From contig OZ234496.1 of the NCBI GenBank assembly GCA_965153455.1, forward strand, positions 682,001 through 746,000: a stretch of 64,000 bases of DNA. Reading direction: 5' to 3'. Shown piece after piece: positions 23,337-36,386 of the stretch. Within the stretch, counting starts at the first letter, position 1, and every line of letters begins with the position of its first letter. The notes under the pieces are model-generated. The model did no database searches. It saw only the letters and a program-made list of their open reading frames with translations, and was not told the origin of the DNA. Both the position numbers and the translations under genes were made by a program. This DNA is from Sphagnum compactum. Taxonomy: Eukaryota; Bryophyta; Sphagnopsida; Sphagnales.

Positions 23337-24427
23337 AAGGTCAAGCAGCTCGTTTCCCGGATGCTCTCAAATCAAACTCCCTTCAACCTAAGCTGCTGCC
23401 CAGCACCAAATTCGCAGTAAGCACGGGATGGACTGGAAATCAAAACCCCTTGGATGGTGCCCTGCAGATGACTGTGCCTCAACCAGATACTCCAACCCGT
23501 GCGCACGAAATCAAACGCCCACTAGCGCAGCACCCAACTCTTCGGAAAGAGATGCGGAAGCAGGAAGAAACAGAGCTGGGAAATTAGAAACGCGATCTCC
23601 AAAAACGCGTGAGCAACTGTCGACTATCTCGTGAGTCGTACCGGGGAAAACACGTACTTCACGAAGCGCTTTCAGAGAGCTCCTTATCGGCCGTGTACGG
23701 GATCATTTATGCCATACTCACTACTTACTACTTAGCAGCTGTAAATGTACTTGAATAGTTTATTAACACTTCAAATAAATGTAGTCAGTTTTGGGTGAAA
23801 CAATAGTATTGGATGCGGAATCTGAGGCTGATGATGAGGCTCAGCCCCTCTTTTCAATTTTGTGAAAGCGCTGGAGTGGCGACAGTCACTTGGATGATTC
23901 AGCTGACATGGCGATTGTCCCGAGGAATATTTAGCTTAATCTGAAATTAATTTTCAAGTATTAAGTTAGATAGGTATGGTCCTTCTATGATTCTGGCTAC
24001 AAGTGGCTTACAAGGGTTCGCTATTTGGCGATTTTTGTTCTATTGTGATATGAGTTCTACCGATGGAAGACTCCATAAATCACCAGAATTTTTGCCAGAC
24101 AAAAAAATTAATTCGCCACCTGACTGTTTTCATCAGGAAAAAAAAGGGGTGATGAGCCCTATTGTTCAGCTAAGGTATGCGGGAAAAAACAAAGTGGCCC
24201 CTCCCCCTCCCCAACCCAATCAATCGATCAATTAAACAAGTTTTGAAAAGGCACAGCACTCACAGGCTGGTCCAGAGTGAACCAGCGCCCACCCACTATA
24301 TGCCCATTATGACTCAGTAGTAAATCGACCCCAACCTTGGTTTCACCTTGGTAACCCATTCTGTATTAGGTGAGTCCCATATATATATAGGTGATTAGTA
24401 TAAATATTATGGATCATACAGATGTAA

Positions 24428-24497
24428 GTAGGTAATAAAAACAGCAACATGCGAAAACTTTACTCACTAATCGGTGAGTAGGTAGTAAAACCAGCAA
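24428..24497. repeat. 50-bp tandem repeat, 1.5 copies, unit 1
   Basis: GTAGGTAATA at 24428 and GTAGGTAGTA at 24478, the unexpanded form of the unit 2 array. Confidence 0.85.
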
Positions 24498-25946
24498 CTG
24501 AGCTAACTGGAAGTCAACAGAAAACTGTTTAAAGACCACTTACCATCCATATTTAATGTGGGTGGTCGGTGCTGCTGGTGGACATAACGAACCTGCAAAA
24601 TATATACACTAAATAACCTTGTTTGGCAAGTAGGTGAACTAGGAACTTGGAGGGCAGACATGAACACATTGCCAAGAAGGGGTACAACTTTGATTTGCAA
24701 AACACATGATATGGAATAGAAAGTGATGTATGATGAAACCCTGCCAACCATAAATTAGCGAAAGCAACCAAAAAAGGGTGAAATACAAGGAAAAAATTGA
24801 AAGGACCCATGTCCAAGAAGACAAATGACCCAGCTAAGAGGGAGGACCAAGTCTTGGGGTCCTTTGTTTGTCGTCTGCCTAGGCTTAGTGTATTTGACTC
24901 TTCCATTGTCACGCATCTTTTAGTTTCAGATTATATTACTCAATGTTCTTGACTTTTTGGAGACTTCTTTTTACTAGCAATTCAACACTTGTGTGACAAT
25001 GGTTGTTGACTGCAAATTGAACCTAAGTACCTACCAATATATTATGTGTGGATCATCGCTAGAAGCTGAGTGATGTTATTGTTAACCTGCAACCATAGTG
25101 ATTAAGAAAATAAAATTGTTTGGTTCAATCTTTTTTTGAACATTTTTTTTTTTTTGGGGTATTTATCTACACTTATGACAATGGGTCCTTTATGCACATG
25201 CACAGAAACTCCACAAATAATTGTGTATAAGATTTACTCTCCTTCACATATGTACACACACACATACATTAGTTCATCAATGGATATTTCTATGGTATGG
25301 ACCATAAGGAAATATTCACCATGCATTTTCTCAAATGGTAAAACACGTTTTAACGTACAGAATTATTCTACACACATAAAAAAAAGCAGAAAGTAAACAT
25401 TTTATGAAGATGTGATATGTAACATGTCCAAGAGTAGATACACTCTTATCAAGGAGTATGCCACTTTGTCATTCTTTTCATAATGGCTGTGAGCTCAATA
25501 TAATTCTTCAAGCTCTTTTCTATTTACAATCCCAACATTATATTTAGAATTTACCCTTCTTCTTGCATTCTACAACTTTGGCAAGCTGGAATGTATTGTG
25601 AAAGAATTGTCATTTCCATAGTCAATTAAGGTGAACCCTTGATTGTATGCTCTCAAGTAGCTGGAGCCTCTCATCATCAAAAAATAAGTGAACATATTTT
25701 TACAAACCATGCAAGAAAGAAGAAACCCCTGCCAAGTCAAGGCCTTCTTTTGCCTCAGTCAGGTACAACAGGCTTGAGGATGGTTTTTTTCCTTAATGAG
25801 GGCCCTTCCTCTAATAGGCCAGGATCATGACGACTGAAAAGGTAATTCATTTTATTGTTGGCTCAAATGAACTGAATCCATTGTGAGGAAAGAGAGTCAC
25901 ATACAAAGCAAGGATCCTTTAAGAAGAAAGCTAGGCAACTCCAAAG

Positions 25947-26836
25947 AGTGGATCAGTAAAGGAGGATTTTTGACTGCATGGTGAAAACAATGACACGTAC
26001 AGCTTAGTCAATGCACATAACAGATACTTCAGGAGGTGCTTTCCAAATTCCAAATCCCTGTAAAGATTAAAGACATGCGTTGAATTATATTTTAGTGTGA
26101 TTAGATGGTATGTTACCAGTGGGTTCTTTCCTCCACTGTTTGGGAGGTGTTTGAAAATTTTGAAATGGCCCCCACTGCCGCCCCTCCATATTTTTCTCTG
26201 TTTTTTCCCATAATACTTGGGTATCATGGGATAAAAGAAAAGAAAGCTTGAACCGCGTTTTTCTTGACAGTAGGCTTTACTGGTATCAGGCCCACACTCA
26301 CTCAGCCCTGCGTCGTGTGGACCCTGATTCAAATAAATCCCATGTCCTTGAGCTTTAATTTACACTTGGCGCCGTGTAAGATGTCTCAATACTCCTTCTG
26401 CCTGATGCCACAGCTTGAAGTATTATTGGTGGGTTGTTGAGAGCTTGGTGAGAATGTCAAGTGTGCAAATGTGGGTGGTCGTACAGCACTTTGAGAAATT
26501 TCCTAGGCTATTTGCAGGGCAGCTCATATATGCGAATGTCCTTCCACAAATGAGCCCTGAATGGTGCATTTACTCGTGAAGGGGCTACTTTTTAGGAGTG
26601 GGAGGGAAATTGTGCTTACCAGGTATAGGTGTATATAAAAAACAAACAAAAAGAGCATTTGCATTAAAAATTTGCAAATGCCTCATCCCAAAAAAAAATA
26701 AAATTGAAAAGGCTCTTTTCAAGGAAAGGTTCAAAGATACTTCCATAAAACAAGGGCACGTTTTGACTTTGCAGCTCGATGAAGCAGACAAGAGAAAATT
26801 TTGAAGTGGCCTCCAGAGGAACTACTTAGTAGACAA
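25947..26836. repeat. ~890-bp tandem element, unit 2 copy a
   Basis: Orthologous to 1082-1974, with the same internal landmarks and full length. Confidence 0.78.
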
Positions 26837-27246
26837 AGTGGATCAGTAAAGGAGGATTTGCTGAAGACAATGACACATCCAGCTTAGTCAATGCATATAA
26901 CACATACTTGAGGAGGTGCTTTCCAAATTCCAAACCCATGTAAAGATTAAAGACCTACTCTGAATAGTTTAGTGTGATTAGACGGTATGTTACCAGCTGA
27001 TTCTTTCCTACACTGTTTGGGAGGTGTTTGAAAATTTTGAACTGCCCCCCAGTGCTCCCCCTCCATATTTTTCTCTGTTTTTCCCCCTAATACTTGGAGG
27101 GTATCAGGGGATAAAAGAATAAAAAGCTTGAACCGCGTTTCCCTTGACCACAGGCTTTAGTGGTATCAGGCCCACACTCACTCAGCCCTGCATCATGTGA
27201 ACCCTGAATCGAATAAATCCCATGTCCTTGAGCTTTAATTTACACC
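26837..27246. repeat. ~890-bp tandem element, unit 2 copy b, truncated
   Basis: Starts like copy b of unit 1 but stops after TTTACAC and joins directly to sequence homologous to unit 1 position ~3915. This records a deletion of about 1.5 kb in unit 2. Confidence 0.78.
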
Positions 27247-28039
27247 GGATGAAAAAAAGATGCAAAATTAAACAGGGACTCGAAGACAAGGTTATTTAAA
27301 GGATAACTATAATAAACCTCAAATTTTACTCAAGGGTCAAATTTCCATGGCTACACCTACTCCAAGAACATTACCATTGCTACATAAGTAACTGAAGGAG
27401 GAAAAAGAATCCTTATAACCATTCTTAGAGGAAAGAGACTAGGCTAGAGAAGGAAAAAATAAATGGAGGAACTCACACAAGTTTTACCAAACTATAACTT
27501 GGATCAGGTGAATCAAGTAAAGTAAGTAGTACTTTGATGAGTGCTATATAATATTCACTATGGAATGAATAAAAAATGTCATCATTTGGACTCCCCACAT
27601 CTGAAAACATAGATCATTCAAATACAAACTATGTAGAAAATAATTATATAGATTGTGCAATATTATCAAGAAATGTTTTTCTTTTCCTTTGGGAAATTAC
27701 TCTTTAAATTGAAAAGAATTGATTGAATAGGCCACAAACGTAATGCTTAAAGTTTTATGACGCATTCATTTTCCATTTTGGATTATGTTCTCATGCACAA
27801 AATGTGTGGAACTGTGTTGGTGATGTTACCATATCCCTTAAACTTTGAACTTACATTAAGAGCTTTGGAGTTTTCACTTAAGTTTAACATTACAATCCAA
27901 TAACCAAATCCTCATATAACACACTTAAGGTCTTATAGTTTTATGTTAGGGAGCCAACCTCAAATGCACACTAAATTTCAGTATTCTTCATCAACACCAA
28001 TTCAAAATAATTATCAAAAATAAATTGAGGTGAAATGGA

Positions 28040-30345
28040 ACAAATTACCAATTTTTAGGTATTTCTTTTGTATGTGGTGTCCATTTCAGTTCGGACCTAC
28101 AAAGAAAGATCTCCTCTATAGGTGCTGGGTCACACCAGCCAGCAAGAAGCCCTTTTCTCCATGAAACAAAGAATCAAGGAATGCATTACAAATACCTCAG
28201 CATTGTCCAACAATGCACAAACAATGCACAATGCAGTGTCAAAGATTTATGTAGATTGTAAATGAAACTCCAAACCTTCATTGAACTTTGGGCAGAAGAG
28301 GACAATTATGAGAGAGCAGGGTGTTGGGAAAGTAGAGACTTTTTCAGTTGAAATGCAGATATATAAGCATGCTTGTTTAAGTGCCTTTCATATTTTTTCT
28401 TCCAAGCTCACTGAAACACCAAGTTTTTTCACTGGAATGGGTGAAGAGTGAGGACTCAGGAGGAGATAAATTTATGACTGTATCTTGGATCTGGAGATAT
28501 TGGAGCAAGAATAAATAGAGAAGCTGCTGGGCATGCTCTAAGAGAAAGTAAAAGAGTTCCACATTTGCTTAAACTGTAATTACTGGATTTCTGAGATCAA
28601 TTCCCTGTATGCGACAGACCATTGCTTGATTGCACATTTGCACCAATTTGCAATAGGTTGATGGACAGAGGAGGCATTTACAGTGGGCACTTTCAATTAC
28701 AGAGTTTTGTGATATCTCTAGGCAGTAGTTAGGAGGGGCAGAAGATTGGGGCCAATTTTGTGAGTTACTAATTTGTAGTGCATCTTAGAGCTCCTTTCCC
28801 TGCCAGGGTTCCAAAGGCAAATTGTAATTGCTTAGAGAAATAAAATTCCATACTATTTGATGTCAATTCTAAACCCCTTTGATCACTCCTAACATGATAA
28901 TGGGGTTACAAATCACCATTGGGCTGTGATATTTTCCAGCATCTGTATTCCAGGACAGTCAGGCTCAATTATTTCTCAGTGTTCATGGGTTCTCAGAAAT
29001 ACAGATGAAAGCTTTAGCTAGCAGGGTTGCAGAAATCAAAATTGCACCAGCACAAGAGACACATACCCATACAAGCATCCAATGCAGAGAACTACAATGA
29101 AGAAGGGACAAGGGGTGAGGACTGGGGAGGGGACAAAGGAAGCATGTGGAACTGTTGGAGACATAATTTCCAAGAGTAGACGACAGCTTTAGGGGGTGGA
29201 AAAGTTGCGCAAGCTTTAAGGTGGCCAGCTATAGAGAAACTGGAGCGTTGCAGTGCCCTCAAGAGAGTGATATTTTCACGGTTTTGGTCCACTGAACTGC
29301 ACCAACAGTAATGAGATTCCAGGAATACATGGAGAGAGCCTGAGCCTAGCACAAAACAATGTGATGAAAGGAAGGTTCATGTCATTTCAGAAGTGAGAGC
29401 ATTCTGAAGTTCACTCCAACTTTCAAACCCAAGTGAGATTGCAACTGAAGTGCAGTAGCATGATAGGTAGCTTCATTGTTCTTGTTAAGTTGGGTCTGGA
29501 GGTGCCAGGGTACCATCACACGAGAAACCCAATGGCACTCTCATGCTATTATGTGAAGGGCAAGAGACATATCATACAAAGGGAAAACTCCCTTGTCTGG
29601 ATGCACACTATGGAACAGAGTCTCAACAACTTCTCAGATTCCTAGGCAGACACTCAATCCCAGGCACCTGTGACTTTTGAAGCAGAAATTCCAGAAACGT
29701 TCTTCTGCCCATTGTTTGACAAAGTTTGGCTTGTGGATAAAAAATACTGTTGGGGACATTGGAAATTCTGGAGATAGGCAGGGATCGTGTGGCAAGATAG
29801 CATTTGCTCGGTGCATTGATCGGTTGCTCGGTGTGTTGACAGAAGATGCCCTGTTATTAGCGAACACAGGCAACCTTGTTATTATCGAAAGCAAGAGAAT
29901 TCGAGGAGCTCAGAGCTTGATCAGAGAAATGCAAGCTGAGGAATAGTGAAACTGGTTGGAAAGAGCAAGATGTTTCCTTCAGCTTCAGGTTCCCATGGTC
30001 AAAACCCATCAGGTAGTGAACCATCTCCAAGCCCCCTGTTACACATGCAATGTTTATGTTTGGATCCTGTGTCACAACACTGAAGAAAACCTTGATAAGT
30101 TCATCGAGTGCTCACTGCATTGGTCTGACTTTGGAATTCTGGAACATGTCCATCTCAGCAGGGAACCCAGGCTGTGATTGTCACACAGTACTCTACATTG
30201 TGGTAACCCCTGGCCATTCAAAGTCTTTGAAGCAAGAGTTGGGCCAGGTCAAGATGACCACTTATGGTCTACTTCATAAAGGACGCAAATGCTGCCATGG
30301 TTCCCAGAGATACCATTGCTTAAATGTTACTTTTCATTAAAATTA
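28040..30345. other. Block of coding-like composition without an intact gene, unit 2
   Basis: Counterpart of 4700-6870, interrupted at 28835 by the inverted intron fragment. No recognised product. Confidence 0.35.
28835..28910. repeat. Inverted copy of NLR intron 4 inserted in unit 2 spacer
   Basis: About 75 bp absent from the same place in units 1 and 3. Its reverse complement matches 18637-18714, inside intron 4 of gene copy 1, with about three differences. It matches copy 2's own intron (near 41350-41425) less well, with about seven. Confidence 0.85.
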
Positions 30346-32814
30346 AGTCCAGTCTTATCAGTCCAACGCCACAACCATGTCAAGTTAACGTTACTCAGGC
30401 AAACCTTCAACCCTTGCAATGGGCTTGTCCAAACGCCAATTATTTGGCTCAAATTATAGAACTGGACCTGAACATGCAATTTTTCTGGTTGGCTCCAACT
30501 CAATGTGCTGCCAAGAAAATAAATTCGAACCTTGCTGAATTTTGAGTCTGATTTTGGGCCCAAAATTAGGCGGGATGATTTTTTTACAGTCACCAAAACC
30601 GTAGACTTTCTCACAACTCAAAAGCCATAAGATAATCAAGAACATAAGGGAAGTTTAATATCACACAGCTCTTTGCTCAAGCTCTTGATCCATTGAGCAG
30701 TAGCTTGACTTACTGTGGTGGTGTAAGTGCAAAAAAGTATTTTGTTTTTTGTGCATTAGCTCGACTTAGTGTGGTGGTGGTGTACATACCCAACAGTTTT
30801 TTGTTTTGTGCATTTGTCTTGTGCTTTTTATTTTCCCCCAATGGTGTGTGAACTGAAAATTTGTTCACTAGCAAATGCCAACATTGAAAGTTTAGTTTAT
30901 GTGTGCCTAGACCCAAGAAGATTTGCTCCCACCTTTTGACAGCATTTCCATGCAGGGTGAGGTTGCTTGTATTCTTGTTACACTAGTTTAAAGGGGAGAT
31001 TTGTAGGCTGGTGTGTGTCACTAATTGAGTTTTTGAAAAATTCTTGTGTGAAAGATGATAGTTGTCAAATTTTGCAAAGTTTTGTGTTGTGCATAGCAAT
31101 TTATTTTCTATTTTTTCATGTGTAAGCAAGCTGATAGATTTCACACTTGATTGGGTTAGTTACTCCTCTACGCACTAACAAAATATTTGTCAGAACAAAT
31201 GTTCAGTGGTCTTTCTTTAGTTGACATTTGTTTGGTAGTGCTACAAAAGATGCAAGCAATATGAGTCCATCTAAAGTTGGGTGGTAATACTTGCAGTGGT
31301 CTCATTCTGAGCTTTTTCAGGCCTCTAGAAATGTATGTGTTCAAGAGTAGAGAGTAGTGGTTCACTTTAAATAATCTTTGGTCATCAGACAAGGATGTTA
31401 TTCATTATGCTTCATTTCTCACAATCCTAAGTTCTCCATTCACATTTTAATTCTTTCATTGCCTCCTTCCAACCATGTGGGCTTTCTTCCACCTACTCTT
31501 TTACCTCACTTTCATGTTTTCCAAGCTTTTTTTTGAGCTCATCAAAATACACAGTTGATCAAATCTATACACAACCCATCAGAAATCAGATGGCTAATGG
31601 GTTATGAACTATTGGCTACCACCAGGGTTCCCCCCAATTTTGTGATATTGCAAATTTGGCAATTTCCCCAAAATTAGCAACATTAGTCAAATTTATACAC
31701 TGTTTATGGGAAATAACTGAGGCACATGAAAAAAACAACAATCTCCGAAAATTTCCCAATTTTTTGTCAAGAAATGACAAAATTTGTTGGGAAAAAAACC
31801 ATTGATTGCCACCTCTTGAGTAGTTAATTTACCACCGGAGCATATTAGATGTGTAGAAACACTCTCACACAAAACTCTGGCTAACATAACAAATCCCAAC
31901 TTCAATGGTCACATCAAAAAGTAGGCAACCAGAAAGAAATATGGGGAAATTGAACACCCATCATGCACAAAAAGCGACATGTGGGGGTAGTTGAAGGAGG
32001 TTTGGTTATGAAACTAAGAAATTTTTTATTACATGCACAAAAGGAAAAGAATGTACCTATCCATTCCTTGCATCCCACCCACAACTTCAAAGGAAAAGAA
32101 ACGTCCTAAAAGTGTGGTGTTAGTACACAAAGTGTGTTGTTTGAAGTACAAGATGTGAGCCAAATTTGTGAATGCATGGAGGGTGGGGAGCAGTCTCTAA
32201 ATTACGTCATGGGAAGCACAATGAGTGGGTAAGCTCGCTCTCATGCCAGAGGATAATTTTAGCAGATTAGCTAACAGCTCCTACCTAGTCCTTGTATCTG
32301 ATATTCAGTAGGCTTCAATTACATAACATTGGTGGTTCTTTGGATTTTTTTCTAATTATTTGCAATTTCAATGCAGGTGGTGGCATAAGATGAGGCAGTT
32401 TCGCATGTGATGAAGGTGAACTGATGCCTCCCACAATTTTTTTCCAAAACTTGGTGATGATCTTCAGTCAGTTACCTTAGACATGAAAAAGATTTAGGTG
32501 CACTTGTATATCTCAATGGGACATCAACAAATTTGAAATGGACCCACTTCGAGCTGCAGGGGTGGGATCTTCAGTCTGTTATGTTAAACATGAAGAAGAT
32601 TTATGTGCACTTGTATATCTCAATGGGACATCAACAAGCAGGGGTGGCTGATTCAGCTCTCCTGGAGCTAGTATTTTGAACGCAGAATTGGCTGCTGAGG
32701 CTGATTCTGACAAATAACTTTTCTTCAATGAGCAACCTACCTGCTCTCGAGTCACTACCTGCATTTGATTTTGAATGACTTGCCTACTACCAAAGAAAAT
32801 TCATGAAACGACCC

Positions 32815-32884
32815 TAGAAGGCTTGATTTTACCAGGCAAGCACTAGAAGGCTGATTCTGCCAGGGAATGATTACCTGGCAGAAT
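32815..32884. other. Unit 2-specific insertion with inverted repeat
   Basis: About 70-80 bp absent from units 1 and 3, containing two related CTAGAAGGCT segments and an 11-bp perfect stem ATTCTGCCAGG (32854-32864) pairing with 32874-32884 around a 9-nt loop. Confidence 0.6.
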
Positions 32885-32911
32885 TGGCTTTCTATGCCTC
32901 TTCTCTAGTAC

Positions 32912-33376
32912 ATGGATGATGATGGTCTTCAGACATCTGTTAATAAGATGTATGTAGCTTCAAGGAACAGGGTTTTGGTGCTACATGTGATAAAGCTTAT
33001 GGAGCTTCCGGGATCAGGTTTTTCTCATTGCAAACTTTTGTGTAGGGTAATGCTATGGTTACCGAGCATTATACCTTGTGAACTGAGGCCTGTGGAGCCC
33101 AAGGTCTGGATTATAATGTCCTATTGCATGGCATTACCGGAAGTAATGATCAAAGCAGGCTTGTACAGTGGAGCTTCTTGCAATATGAGTAGGAGGCCTC
33201 ACCATGAAGGCCTACCTTGTGCACAAAACAGAATGCCCACCAGCAAGTTCATGACAGGTGAACTAGGAAACCAGGCATGCAAGGTGTTTGAATCTAAATG
33301 GGTTTTGAAGGGTTTTCTCCTATTTCAGTCCTTGGTGAAGAGTGGGCAACCAATTCACCTTTGTACTCTTGTTTAG
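32912..33376 (+). other. Open frame of 154 codons, unit 2 counterpart
   Basis: Same start as 9388, reading on further because a frameshift near 33305 opens the end. The different C-termini among units argue against a conserved protein. Confidence 0.25.
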
Positions 33377-33535
33377 AGAAAGTATCTAATCTTGGAAAAA
33401 GGAGATTTGTAGCCCCAAGCCCAAATGGTGAATCTTGGTCAATCTTGTATGTATACTTGTTAGGAACCCAAGCTATCTTGTAGTGCGGACAAACAGCCAA
33501 AGTACAACCAAGTTGCTCCCCATTTCTGTTGGGTG

Positions 33536-33654
33536 ATCCTTGACACCAAGACACTGACCTATATCCTTGGTGTCAAGGATGGGCAAACAAAAAGGATTTT
33601 GTTTCCTCAAGTTCTTGCATTTTCTTGGTGTGGAGAAAAAGGCAAGAACTTGAG
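33536..33654. other. Two adjacent perfect hairpins, unit 2
   Basis: Stem 33536-33550 with 33566-33580 (15 bp) and stem 33606-33618 with 33642-33654 (13 bp). Unit 3 has lost this region by deletion. Confidence 0.8.
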
Positions 33655-36362
33655 CAAAATAAATGTGAGAAACTCCAGCTTGGTGAGCATTGGGTCCTTG
33701 AATTTTTTCATATTAGCTCCTCAAGTATGTTGGCCTATCTGCCTTTGAGCTGGGGATGGTGTTTTTTTTTGGGTGAAATTTTGCCATTTTTAGACAAAGA
33801 AATTGGGAATTATTATTTTTCTAGTGTTGCACTTCTCTAGTATTTTGATCAAAGTTTTACTTTCATTTTATACCCAATTGCCCAATATCATGGTAATTTG
33901 ATGTTTGTTTGAGCAAGTCTTAAATTTGGGTTTATGCAAAAATGCCATTCAAGATTTTCTCTTCAAGGTTTTTTTCAATAGAAGTTCCCCACCACTTTTC
34001 TCATGATTTTTTCCCCTACTTTTCTAAAAGGAAAACGACCCCAACAATACAATGACAGTAAATTGCAACAATCACAAACCCATCCTTGTTTAAATTTTTA
34101 CCCATTACTCTCATTGCAAACCAAATTTGCTACAAATAATCCAAGTCACCAACTAAGTCAGCATACCAAGGGTAGCTTGATGCTTAAATGAAAATCAAAT
34201 ACAAGGGAAGTTTTATGCTATAATCTAGGAGAAGATCAATCAACATTAAGTCAAAAAATATGCTTCTTTAGTCCAAGTGTAGTGATATGCATCCATTTTT
34301 GTGCTTTTTAGGGAGTTGGGAATGATGTGTTTTGTATATTTCTTACACCCTATGCCATTTAGCGTTTCCACAACAAATCGTTTCTCTATATTGTCTTACA
34401 TTATTTCATGATTTAAAAAAAAATGTTTCAAGATTTATTACAAAAGATTGTCGGTACTTTGAATTGTTCACAAGTTTGACAAGGTGAAATACTCTTGTAT
34501 AAAACATATCACCTCCAATGTTAGTACATAATGCTTAATGTTTTAACTATTCTAGTAATGAAAATTTGACATGTGTTTAAATATTTCAATTGAATCCAAT
34601 TGGATTTATTTGTGACATAAATAATAGGTTTTCACATTTTAATGTTCAAAATGGATTTGAAGTTATTCCAAGACAAAGCCAATTTAATATAATAAATTTT
34701 CATGTTGCTAGGTCGGTCATTGAAGAACACCAATATGGAATAAAGAAACATGCCATAAAAATTTATTAAAGCCATCCTATACTTATTTGAAAAATTTTGA
34801 ATTTGGAAAAAAACTTGTGTGAAAATATCATTCATTAGATGTTAAAAAAAAAAAAGAATAACATTTGGGTGTTCAAAGGGTATAACCAAATAATCCAAAT
34901 TGAAATTGATTCAGAATACAACCTCACCCACACAAATATCATCTAGCAATTCTTAAGTCTAGCTTAATCATATGTACCTACTAATGTTGGACAATTATTA
35001 GAAACAGACACAGACTCCTAAAAGTTATCAATGCAATCCTTAGGATTCAAAAATGTGGTTTTCAAAAAATTAAAAAACCCAATACCCATGGTTCTCATTT
35101 TAAAAATCAAATGAAATAATCAACCATAAATCTGTTAATTCATTATCAATTTTTCCATAAAAACTAATGGTCATTGAAGATTTTTAAATTAAAAAAAATC
35201 AAGACTGGTGGTTCTTTGATTTTGATTTTTCAAAAAACTGAAACTGACTGTTCTTTGATTCTAAAATAATTAAAAACCAAAAACTTATGGTTCTTTATAA
35301 AATTACACAACAATAGTAGATACTAGGCATGAACCTTGGTGAAACAATTTAGGTTAATAGTTGACATGCATTTTTTTTGTTTGAATCTCCAAAGGTGATG
35401 TTGCACTTAACAAGAGTTCCTTGGAAATCATTCAATAATGCACATTAACATTCTAACAATAGTGTGAAGGATGTTAAGGCCATGTTAGGATAAATTCAGT
35501 TTTCTTGTTGCATATCTTTAAGAGCAAGAAGTATTTCCTTGCAACTACATTTTTTGATGCAAATATGACTTTAAACAATAATATGTGCAAGCTTAAAATG
35601 ATTTTTTTCTCAAATTTCATCATAGGAAAAAAATCATAATCATACTTCCAAACAGGCATAATATGTATGACAATATACAAATAGGACTAAAAATATGTCC
35701 AACCTTAGAAAATAGATAATGAACATGAACAAGGATGTGACATGTAGCCCAAAAAAAAACTTTAAAAAATTCAATTCATAACATGAAAAATGGGAATAAT
35801 AATTGAATGAATAAGAGTATGGGTGCAACGTCATAATTAGTGTTAAACAAACTAAATGTAATAGGGGAGATTTGTCCTTATTTGTGATTGGGAAGTAATT
35901 CCAATGAACTTTGAAAACTAATTTCTAAATGAACTATTTTGGATGAAAAGTAAATGATGATAAATTAGTTTCATTCATTGGATAAAATGGATGAATATGA
36001 AAAATGATTGATAAAACTTCTGCATTTTGATGAATAAAAAAATGATGGATGATGTTCATTCATTATGGATGTAAAATAAATTATCATCCATGAAATACCA
36101 TAACCTTTTCTTATTACATGTAAGAATCATAATGTATATTTTACAATGTATGTATGTGTTGTTGGATATCATCCACTACATTAGTAATGATTAAACAAGT
36201 GCAACAAATAAAACATATTTTAGTTTTCAATCCAAAAGGTACACAAACTTAGTTATGCCACTAATAGTGCTCAATAAGAAATAAAATAAAACCCTTTACT
36301 ATATTTGATGCCATGATCAAATTATTAGCACACTATAGACACAACTTCAACACATGTCTATA

Positions 36363-36386
36363 ATATATATATATATATATATATAA
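36363..36386. repeat. (AT)n microsatellite
   Basis: About 12 AT units at the place where units 1 and 3 have ~150 bp of ordinary spacer, so the microsatellite marks a deletion site in unit 2. Confidence 0.9.

Larger units (their letters stand above)
22243..24427. other. Upstream region of gene copy 1
   Basis: Candidate promoter and spacer. The stretch 22780-23640 is less AT-rich, and short open frames there disagree between copies. Counterpart in unit 2: 44591-46700. No convincing TATA box or divergent gene could be fixed. Confidence 0.4.
1..24854. repeat. Tandem segmental duplication, unit 1
   Basis: First of three head-to-tail copies of a large unit. Position 1 is homologous to 24855 and 47244, and collinear similarity continues across the unit, including the six-exon NB-ARC/TPR gene on the minus strand. 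The window edge defines the start, so the real duplication breakpoint may lie elsewhere. Unit 1 alone has a 175-bp MITE (16297-16471) and a 379-bp insertion (13829-14207). It retains about 1.5 kb (2375-3915) and 1.3 kb (10305-11585) that unit 2 lacks, and about 3.8 kb (9635-13465) that unit 3 lacks. Confidence 0.9.
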
